DNA from: Galeruca laticollis
Lineage: Eukaryota; Arthropoda; Insecta; Coleoptera; Chrysomelidae
NCBI GenBank assembly: GCA_963921935.1
Contig: OY998175.1
Location: 163,430,809 to 163,494,808, forward strand
DNA: 64,000 nt
Direction of reading: 5' to 3'
The translations under genes were made by a program, and so were the position numbers. The notes under the pieces were generated by a model, which saw nothing but the letters and a program-made list of their open reading frames with translations, made no database searches and was not told the DNA's origin. Positions 33,009 to 42,369 of the stretch are shown piece by piece. The stretch's first letter is position 1. Each line of letters begins with the position of its first letter.

Positions 33009-33064
33009 TTCTAAAAAATTGACAATTGTTTCGATAAATCAATATCATCGTCAGAATGACAAAA
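33009..33064 (-). ncRNA. Hammerhead-ribozyme-like motif (A3 minus arm)
   Basis: Full core on the minus strand (CTGACGA, GATA/TATC, GAAAC, GTC). One outer helix I base is changed (TTTT for TTCT on the 5' strand). Confidence 0.57.
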
Positions 33065-33315
33065 GTTACATTTCATTTTATGCCTACCTGATGTTTAGTA
33101 GTTATATTTGGCTAGACCAAGAAGTAACCTAACTTGTGATTGGCTTAATATATGTTTATAGAAAAAAGAAGAAGATGTGATATTACAAATATTGAAGCTT
33201 AGATATTATTAGCACTATGGTGATATCCTGGATATCATTTTTCCAATTAAGATCAGTATAACTGTGCAATGATATAGAAAACCAGGAAAACTATATCTGC
33301 TGATCTTTACAATTA

Positions 33316-34827
33316 TCACTTAAGAAGACAGTTTATTAGTGGAGAATTCCCTAGATTTAACTGTTCATTGACAACTTCATATTGTGGGTTTCTTAAATGT
33401 CTTCTAATTTCCAGTTCTTCAAGGAAATCCAGTTCTTGTTTCTTTTCACAAATATGCAGTACTTCTAGTTTTGTGTTAGGTGTCAATGAATGATTGGTGT
33501 CAAGTAGATGTTTTGCGTAGTGGGATTTATCTGGTTGCTTTAATCTGTATGCTCGTAAGTGCTCACTGTATCGTATTTCAAAATTCCTAAGGGTCTGACC
33601 CAAATAGACAGCATTACGTTCTGGACATTTGAGTTTATATATACCTGACTTCTTTAATAGTGGTATTTTTGTTTTTACATTTAACAATTTTGTACTAACG
33701 TTACTTTCTGTTTTAAAAGAAATTGTTGTATTCGTTGCTGAAGATATTATCTTTGAAATATTATTAGAAATATTTCCTGCATATGTGATGGTTTTATAAG
33801 TTTTAATTTCATCAGCTTGTTTATGATATATTAGTTGTAATGCCACTTTTTCCTCTTTTTTACTAATTAGCTTATTTATCATATCTAATGGATAACCGTT
33901 AGATGTTGCTATTTGTCTAATTGTATTAATCTCTCTATCAAAATTACATTTGTTCATAGGAACTGAAAAAGCTCTATGTATCATTGAATTATATGCTGCT
34001 AGTCTGTGTGACACAGGGTGGTTAGAATTTAATGAAATTGTTACATCAGTTTGTGTTGGTTTTCGGTAAATTGAATAATCAAGTACATTATTAACTCTTT
34101 GAATTTTTAATTCGAGAAAATTGATTGAGTTATTTTCTTCAATTTCTAATGTAAATTTAATTTTCGGGTGTAAATTATTGATGTGGTTGAAAAATACATC
34201 TAATTGTCGTTCACTACCCATAAAACAAGCTGATATGTCATCTACATATCTATACCAAAATAAAATATTTTTCGAAATATTACTTTCAAAGATCTTTCTT
34301 TCTAAATTGTCCATAAAAATGTTTGCTAAAATAGGTGATATAGGGCTTCCCATTGGTAAACCTTCATTTTGAATATATATCTTATTGTCAAAAGTGAAAT
34401 AATTCTGATTAATGCATACATCAAATAAATTAAGTATATCTGATATTATTCCTGGATTAATATTTTTATCTTCTAGTAATTTTCTTACAAGTATTAGACA
34501 TTCTTTAGGAGGAATTTTAGTAAACATGTTAGTTACATCGAACGATATGAGTTTATAGTTATCTTGTAAGTGGATTGCTTTCAACTTTTTGATTAGTTCT
34601 ATTGAATTTCTAATTGAGTACTGAGATTCATATCCGTAAGTATTGAGTATATTGTTGAGCTTCTTTGCCAATATATTATTAGGAGCATTAACATAAGAGA
34701 CTACAGGTCTAATTGGTTTCGTTATTTTATGTAATTTAACTGTTCCATATAATTGTGGACAATGAGGATTCTTATGTATGATAGACCTCTTTTCTAATAA
34801 TGTAAGGGATATTGTTAATAATTCAAA
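33316..34827 (-). CDS. PLE A3 minus arm: reverse transcriptase and GIY-YIG endonuclease, open frame
   Basis: The frame is open from 34827 (after a TAA) to 33316, about 503 codons, with no ATG at its start, because the 5' part is cut off by the inversion junction. Order: CPQLYGTVKLHK (PLE N-terminal motif), KLISFDVTNMFTKIPPKECL (catalytic Asp), LPMGSPISPILANIFMDNLE, WYRYVDDISACF (catalytic YVDD), then the connector and the GIY-YIG nuclease (GIYKLKCPERN, YLGQTLRNFEIRYSEHLRAY). One zinc-ligand Cys seen in A2 (KCPEC) is Arg here (KCPER), which may disable the nuclease. PLEs use this protein for target-primed reverse transcription; the enzyme is related to telomerase. Confidence 0.85.
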   Translation of the reverse strand, partial: FELLTISLTLLEKRSIIHKNPHCPQLYGTVKLHKITKPIRPVVSYVNAPNNILAKKLNNILNTYGYESQYSIRNSIELIKKLKAIHLQDNYKLISFDVTNMFTKIPPKECLILVRKLLEDKNINPGIISDILNLFDVCINQNYFTFDNKIYIQNEGLPMGSPISPILANIFMDNLERKIFESNISKNILFWYRYVDDISACFMGSERQLDVFFNHINNLHPKIKFTLEIEENNSINFLELKIQRVNNVLDYSIYRKPTQTDVTISLNSNHPVSHRLAAYNSMIHRAFSVPMNKCNFDREINTIRQIATSNGYPLDMINKLISKKEEKVALQLIYHKQADEIKTYKTITYAGNISNNISKIISSATNTTISFKTESNVSTKLLNVKTKIPLLKKSGIYKLKCPERNAVYLGQTLRNFEIRYSEHLRAYRLKQPDKSHYAKHLLDTNHSLTPNTKLEVLHICEKKQELDFLEELEIRRHLRNPQYEVVNEQLNLGNSPLINCLLK

Positions 34828-34844
34828 TTATCTTTTAAATGATT

Positions 34845-36006
34845 ACTAGAAGATAAAAATATTAATCCAGGAATAATATCAGATATACTTAATTTATTTG
34901 ATGTATGCATTAATCAGAATTATTTCACTTTTGACAATAAGATATATATTCAAAATGAAGGTTTACCAATGGGAAGCCCTATATCACCTATTTTAGCAAA
35001 CATTTTTATGGACAATTTAGATAGAAAGATCTTTGAAAGTAATATTTCGAAAAATATTTTATTTTGGTATAGATATGTAGATGACATATTAGCTTGTTTT
35101 ATGGGTAGTGAACGACAATTAGATGTATTTTTCAACCACATCAATAATTTACACCCGAAAATTAAATTTACATTAGAAATTGAAGAAAATAGCTCAATCA
35201 ATTTTCTTGAATTAAAAATTCAAAGAGTTAATAATGTACTTGATTATTCAATTTACCGAAAACCAACACAAACTGATGTAACAATTCCATTCAATTCTAA
35301 CCACCCTGTGTCACACAGACTAGCAGCATATAATTCAATGATACATAGAGCTTTTTCAGTTCCTATGAACAAATGTAATTTTGATAGAGAGATTAATACA
35401 ATTAGACAAATAGCAACATCTAACGGTTATCCATTAGATATGATAAATAAGCTAATTAGTAAAAAAGAGGAAAAAGTGGCATTACAACTAATATATCCTA
35501 AACAAGCTGATGAAATTAAAACTTATAAAACCATCACATATGCAGGAAATATTTCTAATAATATTTCAAAGATAATATCTTCAGCAACGAATACAACAAT
35601 TTCTTTTAAAACAGAAAGTAACGTTAGTACAAAATTGTTAAATGTAAAAACAAAAATACCACTATTAAAGAAGTCAGGTATATAGAAACTCAAATGTCCA
35701 GAATGTAATGCTGTCTATTTGGGTCAGACCCTTAGGAATTTTGAAATACGATACAGTGAGCACTTACGAGCATACAGATTAAAACAACCAGATAAATCCC
35801 ACTACGCAAAACATCTACTTGACACCAATCATTCATTGACACCTAACACAAAACTAGAAGTACTGCATATTTGTGAAAAGAAACAAGAACTGGATTTCCT
35901 TGAAGAACTGGAAATTAGAAGACATTTAAGAAACCCACAATATGAAGTTGTCAATGAACAGTTAAATCTAGGGAATTCTCAACTAATAAACTGTCTTCTT
36001 AAGTGA
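34845..36006 (+). pseudogene. PLE A3 plus arm: partial reverse transcriptase and endonuclease with stop
   Basis: From the junction the frame encodes LEDKNINPG, LPMGSPISPILANIF and WYRYVDDILACFMGSER, runs through the connector, and stops at a TAG at 35683-35685. That codon is TAT in the other copies and encodes the Tyr of the GIY motif. The frame then continues from about 35686 (VYLGQTLR in GTCAGACCCTTAGG at 35722) to the normal stop at 36004-36006. A single substitution therefore separates the two parts. Confidence 0.85.
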
Positions 36007-36257
36007 TAATTGTGAAGATCAGCAGATATAGTTTTCCTGGTTTTCTATATCATTGCACAGTTATACTGATCTTAATTGGAAAAATGATATCCAGGATATC
36101 ACCATAGGGCTAATAATATCTAAGCTTCAATATTTGTAATATCACATCTTCTTCTTTTTTGTATAAACATATATTAAGCCAATCACAAGTTAGGTTACTT
36201 CTTGGTCTAGCCAAATATAACTACTAAACATCAGGTAGGCATAAAATGAAATGTAAC

Positions 36258-36313
36258 TTCTGTCATTCTGACGATGATATTGATTTATCGAAACAATTGT
36301 CAATTTTTTAGAA
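36258..36313 (+). ncRNA. Hammerhead-ribozyme-like motif (A3 plus arm)
   Basis: Identical to the A2 plus-arm motif: TTCT/AGAA outer helix, CTGACGA, GATA/TATC, GAAAC, AATT, GTC. Confidence 0.62.
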
Positions 36314-36391
36314 TTTTCAATAACTTGTATTATATTGTGGAATTAACTAGAGACCTTGAGTTTCATTTAAAAACACTAATAGTAAAGATTT

Positions 36392-37495
36392 ATTTGAAGG
36401 TGTATGGAATGAGAAGATTTAGTCGGGCTTTTCGCTAGAAAGTAACCGGAAGGTTGTTTTGTGTTGGGGTATTTCGGGGGTTGGTGTTTGGAAGCAGCGA
36501 AGCTCAAAAGTGTGCCGAGATGGTGTGACAAAAAGTGTCTAGGATGGAATCGTAAATGTAGGAGACGAACCATGTATCGCTGCCGATACATAGATATATG
36601 CATTGAGCTGGCTAGGTGTCAGAAATTATTTGATGAAAATTGGGCGTTGTTTAGAATTTGGAATATTATGAAATATAGGTTTGAGATTTTATTAGTTTTT
36701 GGAATTTTTAGTGGAAAAGTGTATAGGAGACATTTTTCAAAAGTGTATGGAATTGGGTGGTTTGTTGAAGTTTGGTGAAAAGTTGCGGTGACGTGTCTTC
36801 GGTGGTTTGGGAACATTTAAGGTGGTTGGCGTCAAATAATAATAGTCAAAAATCTAGAAAAGGCGGGTACAGCTGCGGCTGCATTTATTCCCTGTCGACG
36901 TTCGTCGGTCCATTTGGCTAGTGAATGAATTCACAGAGTATACAGGAAAACCGCAGAAAAACCTGCAACACCGACGTGGGTGGTGTGGGGCGGCTGGAAA
37001 GTCCAGGGTTTGTCCAAAGCGTTGAACAAATTAATGAGAGTTGTTGAAATGATGGTTATTTGATTATAGAGTGATTGTGTTAGAAATAGTGCTTTTTCAG
37101 TGCTAGCGAGAAATATTGGATAAAATTTGTTACTGGTCTGAAAAACAATGTGAGATTTATGGTGAGATTTTTATTCCAATTATCGAATTGAAATTGGGGA
37201 TTCGTCTAGATAGTCAATGTATTCGTCTGGGAGGTCGTCGTAGGCCGTGGCTAACAAGCTTAGAGGAGGAAATGGGAGCTTTCTCTTGGGTTTTCTACCG
37301 AGGGGCCGTCTGTTGGCGATCCACGGTGTACGTAGGGTGTTTGTCGAGATTTCATTGCCCGATTCGATAGTGCGACTAACGTATCGGGCTTGTAAATTAT
37401 TAAGACATAGAGGAATTAGCTCGATGTCGGCATTGACAGACGGTAGTGCTGGGAGAGTGTGGTGCTTTGTATTGGCAGTATCTGAGGATTGACTG
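36392..37495 (-). other. 3' region of the Jockey-like LINE
   Basis: No long minus-strand frame remains after the reverse transcriptase. A fragment at about 37150-37250 reads RRPPRRIH and FNSIIGIKISP, possibly the C-terminus of ORF2. The plus strand has open frames but nothing recognisable. Confidence 0.45.
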
Positions 37496-38946
37496 CTAAC
37501 AAGTTCGGAGTTTTTTTACGAGATGGTCGGGAAGGGTGCAATAGACGTTTGCTCTATAGTCGATTATGGGGCGGATATATGTCTTATACGTATGAAGTAA
37601 GGTGGTAGGGTGAGTGAGTCCGAAGCTGCCGCCGAGCGCCTTGAGAAGATTGACTCGACGTCGGACTTTATTTAAAGTGTCCATGAGGTCGGCCATCAAG
37701 TTGAGAGTGTGAGTAAATCTCACTCCCAAATAAACGACTTCGCTGCGGATTTCGAGTCGATCTCCCCAGAGCACGAGGCGGAAGTTTGTTGGTAGAAGTC
37801 GTTCGCTCATGGTATCGTGGTGTTTGAACACGATGATTTGGGAGTCAGTAGATTTTGAGATCGAATGTTGAGAGAGCGAATGTCTGTGGCAGAAATGATT
37901 AGTGCGGTGTCGTCCGCATATAGTTGGATGTTATCACGGGGATGTCGTGGAATTGGTGTATCATACGTATAAATTATGTGTAGTAGAGGAGCAAGTATCG
38001 AGCCCCGCGAAACGCCAGTTTGGGGTGTAAAAGAGTCGGATATGCTATAACTAACTTTGACGCTGATCGATCGGTCGGTGAGATAGGAATATAATAATTT
38101 GATGATTTGGTTTGGCAATCGGATGCTCAGTAGCTTTCTCACTAGTCCGGCGTGCCAGACTTGATCGAAAGCTTTTAGAACGTCCATGAGGATGGCGACA
38201 GAACAGCGTCGTTGATTTAAAGCTCGGGTGACGATTGTTTGAAGGTCGGTGGTGGCGTTCTGACAAGAGTGGCCCGGTCTGAATCCGAATTGAAATGCCG
38301 GAATTATATTGTTTTCAGTACAGAAGTCCCATATTCTTTCCTTCAACAATCGTTCAAAGACTTTACCTAGGACGCTGATTAATGAGATGGGCCAGTAAAA
38401 TTCAGGCTTTGTGGGGTCTTTGCCGGGTTTGGCGATGAGAACTACGTTGGCTGATTTCCAACAACGAGGGAAGTAAGAAAATGCCAGACAGGCATTCAGC
38501 AGGGCACAGAGCGGAGGAAAAATCTCTTCCGGCAGGTTTTTGAGTGCCTGTCTCGAGATTCCGTCGTGCCCTGGGGCACTGTTTTTCCCCGCTCGGAACG
38601 CTTGCTGAACTCCTTCGATTGTAAAGGGTGTTAGAAGTGGAGAGTTCTCATTTGGTGGAATATGAACATGTGGGCTTCATGTTATATTGCGGGTGAGGAG
38701 ATCGGTTTCGATGGCAAAGCCCCGAAGAAATCTTGGATTGTCAGGTGGTGAAAAGACAGTTTGTAGGTTATTTTTGAAGGCGGCGACTTTGTCTTCGGAG
38801 GTGTAGATCTTCTGTCCTTGCACTTCGAGATGTGATTCCACCTTTCTCTTGAGGCCGACGAGGCAGTGGAATTTTTGCCAAACATGCGCCCTTGTCTGAA
38901 GTCCAGTCCGGCTGCTCAGCCTTCCATTTTCTATGCTTTTCAGCAT
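37496..38946 (-). pseudogene. Jockey-like LINE ORF2: reverse transcriptase part
   Basis: Minus-strand order: FHCLVGLKRKVESHLEVQGQ upstream of the domain, then GHDGISRQALKNLPEE (about 38530-38580), the YRPISL box read as YWPISLISVLGKVFERLL (about 38340-38400), AFQFGFRPGHSC, ILMDVLKAFDQVWHAGL (first catalytic Asp; usually DV.KAFD), GVSRGSILAPLLHIIYTYD and LYADDTALI (catalytic YADD, about 37910). The C-terminal part has EVVYLGVRFTHTLN and TYKTYIRPIIDY. At least two frame changes (near 37830 and 38350-38680) break it. The endonuclease is at 39146-40081. Confidence 0.86.
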
Positions 38947-39145
38947 TGATTTCGTACCGAACCTGGGCGTTTAGACGGTTCCATTGTGTCTTGACAGCGG
39001 GGTCTCGAGTGCGGACGTATAACCTGTATAACTGTCTTTTCTGACGAATTTTGTGTAGAATTCTTTGCGGAAGGGCATGGAAGTTGGTGTTTATGGTGGT
39101 GTAAGGAACGGCGATGTCTTGTGCATCGATTAAGAGGGATTGGAA

Positions 39146-40081
39146 TTATTCTGCGTGATTATCTATGGCATCAGTATCCTGATGAATGACGGGTTGTGGT
39201 AAATTGGTTGAGACGTGGTTTGCGAAGGAATTCCAATCGGCTTTTTTGAAATCGCGAAATGTAAAATTTGTTGACGGTGGTGGTATTGGATTATTTAATG
39301 AGGTTTTGACCAGTAGTGGAACGTGGTCTGATGAGATAGGGTCGCATATAAAGCACTCGTCGTCCATGCGTGTGTATAATCTGTCAGTGCAGATTATATG
39401 ATCGACATTGGAAGAGCCGAGGTGACTTATTAGGGTTGGATTATTGTTTCTAATCCGCGAGATGGGAAGTGAGACAAGTTGGTCGGCGAGTGATCTGCCA
39501 TTGGGGTTGGTGTGTGTATCACCGAAAAGAATGTTTTGCATAAAGCACTCGTCGTCCATGCGTGTGTATAATCTGTCAGTGCAGATTATATGATCGACAT
39601 TGGAAGAGCCGAGGTGACTTATTAGGGTTGGATTATTGTTTCTAATCCGCGAGATGGGAAGTGAGACAAGTTGGTCGGCGAGTGATCTGCCATTGGGGTT
39701 GGTGTGTGTATCACCGAAAAGAATGTTTCGTGAGTTTAAGTCACCCATTATTATGTCTCGTGGTAGAGAGGATGCATATTCGAGGAGGTCGATTGATAAT
39801 TCTTGATTGGGATGTTTGTAGTAAGAGAAGAAGAAGGACGATATATCGATGGCTATGCAATCCAGGTTCTGTTGAGACAGAAGTGCAGGGAGTGGGTGTG
39901 GTGAGGCGGGGAGTTCGTTGCCGTGACAGTAGAAGTTCCTGTCTAAGTGGAAAGTGGTATAGCCAGTGAAGGGAGGGGAATTTTTTAACAGAGTGTCGGT
40001 GATTGAAAGTATTTGAATCTTTTGGGAGTGCAAAAGGTGTTTAAGAAGATGTCGCTTCCTGGCTAGACCTTGGCAATTCAC
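39146..40081 (-). pseudogene. Jockey-like LINE ORF2: AP endonuclease with 192-bp internal duplication
   Basis: The frame begins with VNCQGLARKRHLLKHLL (GTG at 40081; no ATG nearby) and carries SITDTLL where an SETHL-like Glu motif is usual, IIMGDLNSRNILFGD (GDLN motif) and ISSDHVPLLV (SDH motif, about 39320). Between GDLN and SDH, a 64-codon unit containing THTNPNGRSLADQLV and SSNVDHIICTD is present twice (39349-39540 and 39541-39728), in frame. The frame ends at a TAA at 39146, after which similarity continues in the same frame, so this is one stop inside ORF2. Confidence 0.85.
39349..39728. repeat. 192-bp tandem duplication within the endonuclease
   Basis: Two copies, starting TAAAGCACTCGTCG at 39349 and 39541, that look identical by eye. 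The period is a multiple of three. Confidence 0.93.
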
Positions 40082-40105
40082 GGTCCCGATTACGAAGTCA
40101 ATGAC

Positions 40106-41609
40106 TTAATTTTGGCGTTTGGGGGTGAAAGGAAAGTGGACGCGGTTGCCAGCGCCACTAGTTACGGTACAATTGTAGCCGTAAAACGAAGGAACGAGGT
40201 GAGAAAGCGTGTCAGCCACTAGGCCGCGGGCTGTGGGGACGGCGTTCATAATTGTCGTAGCTAAAATTTCAATTAAAATTTTAGAGTCGGTCGAGAGGTC
40301 GTACGGGGTTGGTGGTTTTTCGAAGGTTACAGGAGCGGTTTCTTGTGGGGTTTTGGGCGTTTCCAGCCGCTTCGGACATTTGGGGTGGAAGGTGGCGTGC
40401 GAGCCGCCACAATTTTTACAGGTGGGTTCTTTAGCCTTAGGGCCATCGTTCGGTTTGTGGTCGGATGCACCGCAGGAAGGGCAGACCGGTTTGGCCTTGC
40501 ATGACTCGGCAAGGTGGCCTGTGCTGGTGCATCTATTGCAGTATTTGGGTACTGCGGGTAGGGGTTTGGATGGATTAGAGGCCTCGCACGGATGTGAGAG
40601 ACCGTGAAATTGGATGCTGTGAGAGAGGACTCGGTGGTAGTCCATTTCGGAATCGGTGAGGATTCGGAACATTGTGGTGGGACGGCCCTGACGGCGGGAG
40701 TGAATGCGCCAGGATCTGCTGTGAGGGAATTTGAGGTCTTCGGTGAGGATTTCTTCGAATTCTTCTTCTGAAACGGAGGTATCTACATTTCTGCAGACGA
40801 GCGAGAAGGTAGGTTTTCGGTTGCGTGATTTCGATCTGGTGCGAGGAGATGGATTTAGTTGGACGACGATGACTCGGTCGTCACCGATGGTGTTTAAGCT
40901 TCTTTGCAAAATCTTCGTGGGGAATGTCGGCGCGGATCCTGAGGAGGTCGGTGCGGTTTAGATTCGCCTTTAAGTAGGAGATTTCTCCCCTCAACAACTC
41001 GTTTCTGTGGAGGAGATTAAAAAGCTCCCGCTGAGAGACGAATTTTTGTGGTAGGTTGCGGATGTTGAGTGTCTGGAGAGGAATGTGTTGGTTTTGCTGG
41101 GAAGTTGGTTGTTGTTGTTGGGTAGAACGGGGTTGTTGTGTGGGGCGAGGTTGTTGTGTGGGGCGAGATTGTTGGGTAGAACGGGGCTGTTGAGTTTTGG
41201 TGGTTGGTGGTGGAGGGGTACGGATTCTTCGATCTCTCTTGGGTTTGGCTCCCAAGAGAGTGAGGTCCCCTTCTTGTTCTCGGCAGATGTTGGTTTGTCG
41301 GTTGGTTTGTAGTGATGATTGAATAGAGACGCGAGAGGAGTTGGATTTTGCGGAATGGACCGATCTAGAGGAGCTTTGGGAGGTGATTTGGGCTCGGAGT
41401 TTTTCGTTCTCGTCGAGGACTTGGTTGAGTCGGTCCATGAGTCGGTCGTTTTGGGTCTTGAGTGTGGCCATTTGTTTTTGTTGGTTGGCGTAAAATTCTT
41501 GAAGGTCGTGGGTTGTTGTCGGTACCATCGGTGGAAACTCTTCGTGAGAAGAGATCGATGGTACCTTTTGGCTCCGGGTTTGAATCGGAGAGCGCGTTGA
41601 AAATGCCAT
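40106..41609 (-). pseudogene. Jockey-like LINE ORF1, Gag-like, frameshifted
   Basis: The start is the ATG at 41609 (MAFSTRSPIQTRSQ). An N-terminal coiled coil has heptads in MATLKTQNDRLMDRLNQVLD; next comes a Gln/Pro/Thr-rich repeat (RPTQQP) and an RRM-like segment beginning near LQTLNIRNLPQKF. The frame shifts around 40885-40910. The second half has YCNRCTSTGHLAESC (CX2CX4HX4C), CPSCGASDHKPNDG (last Cys lost) and CKNCGGSHATFHPKC (CX2CX3HX6C), a triple-finger layout seen in Jockey/R1-type ORF1 proteins that package element RNA. It ends at a TAA at 40106 with ORF2 following in the same frame. Confidence 0.83.
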
Positions 41610-41844
41610 TCTTGGTATTGTGGGGCGGAAGAGGACGAAGCAGAAGGTTGCTTCGTTGTTAATGTCGGGGAATGCTGACAAAAGCCGGACAGCGGACTCA
41701 CTGCCGGAGGGAGTTTCCTCCCGGTTAAAGGTTTCCTGACCCTTTTGTCTGCAGGTTAGTGTTTATATTCACCTGAATTTGTTTCCGTCCTCCATTGGCT
41801 GGATGGTAGTTGGCACTTCTCGTTGGTCTTCGTACACTATTTGT

Positions 41845-41975
41845 TTGGTTGAAGCAATTTTCATAAATAAAATCGCTCTATAAAGAGCGGAATTTCATAA
41901 ATAAAAATGCTCTCCTAAGAGCAGATTTTCACAAATGAAACGTCCTATCAAGGACAAGTTGAGATGAAAATCTCA
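41845..41975. repeat. Short array of three hairpin repeats
   Basis: Three perfect small stems in a row, CGCTCT/AGAGCG (about 41871), TGCTCT/AGAGCA (about 41908) and GTCCT/AGGAC (about 41942), separated by CATAAATAAAA- or ACAAATGAAA-like spacers, spaced about 35 bp apart. Located just upstream (minus-strand sense) of the LINE 5' end; may be part of its 5' UTR. Confidence 0.7.
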
Positions 41976-41989
41976 ATGTATTTGCCGAG

Positions 41990-42189
41990 TTCGGTGTCAT
42001 CATTACCTCCTACAGCTGATGCAGTGTTTGAACATCTAAAAAGAGTAATATCTACAAATCCACATATGGCTAGGAAATGTAGCAGTGTCTACAGAGTAGC
42101 GAAAATAGTTGTTTTAATACTCCACCAATCATTGAAGTAAGTTAGATCGAAGAAAGTACTTAACGCAGACAAAAATGTAAATTATAGAC
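41990..42189 (+). pseudogene. Fragment with an LPPTADAVFEHLKRV motif
   Basis: The plus strand encodes SLPPTADAVFEHLKRV at about 42008-42055; after a one-base slip the sequence could continue with IWLGN-like residues. I recall similar L-P-P-T...H..R motifs from uncharacterised insect proteins often associated with repeats, but I cannot name a family. It is short and followed by stops. Confidence 0.3.
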
Positions 42190-42201
42190 AAATATTTTAC
42201 T

Positions 42202-42323
42202 GAAATTAACTGTCTCGACCCTTACTTCGTGGAATCTGCTCATATTGTCAATTTTTTAGAATTTTCAATAACTTTTATTATATTGTGGAATTAACTAGAA
42301 ACCGTGAGTTTCATTTAAAACAC
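42202..42323. mobile_element. 122-bp mini Penelope-like element, family A
   Basis: AAATATTTTACT occurs directly on both sides (42190-42201 and 42324-42335), a perfect 12-bp duplication. The insert is made of the extra family-A end segment in reverse orientation (GACTC-like TGTCTCGACCCTTAC, to about 42248) joined to the family-A tail in sense orientation from GTCAATTTTTTAG on. There is no coding sequence, so it must have been mobilised by proteins from other copies. Confidence 0.88.
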
Positions 42324-42369
42324 AAATATTTTACTAATAATTAATTTTTTTATTTCATTTTCCTTCAAT

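Larger units (their letters stand above)
32894..36380. mobile_element. Penelope-like element A3, inverted pair, longest copy
   Basis: AGTAAAGATTT flanks both sides (32883-32893 and 36381-36391), an 11-bp duplication. The minus arm (32894 to about 34844) covers most of the reverse transcriptase and the endonuclease; the plus arm (about 34845-36380) starts inside the reverse transcriptase. They meet head-to-head. Both outer ends carry the same tail, and the extra 45-bp segment is on the left in this copy, opposite to A1 and A2. Confidence 0.9.
36392..41760 (-). mobile_element. Jockey-like LINE, GC-richer than its surroundings
   Basis: On the minus strand: 5' end near 41760, ORF1 with coiled coil and three CCHC-type fingers, ORF2 with AP endonuclease and reverse transcriptase, then about 1.1 kb of 3' sequence. 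The 3' part is cut by PLE A3 and probably continues at 32690-32882, ending at the (GA)n tract. I found no target duplication for it. Its base composition is visibly richer in G and C than everything around it. The finger pattern and absence of RNase H suggest the Jockey clade. Confidence 0.82.

Noticed and set aside
34121..35201. Mirror ORFs of 83 codons (34121-34372 plus; 34950-35201 minus)
   Set aside because: They are antisense to the PLE reverse transcriptase in both arms; their near-identity only reflects the inverted repeat.
39186..39401. Plus-strand ORF opposite the LINE endonuclease
   Set aside because: Opposite strand to a motif-supported coding region, with no recognisable domain.
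40209..41662. Several plus-strand ORFs of 60-130 codons
   Set aside because: All are antisense shadows of the minus-strand LINE ORF1, whose coiled coil and zinc fingers explain the open reading.
41845..41975. CRISPR-like array
   Set aside because: Only three units, spacers are similar rather than unique, stems differ, and the context is eukaryotic.
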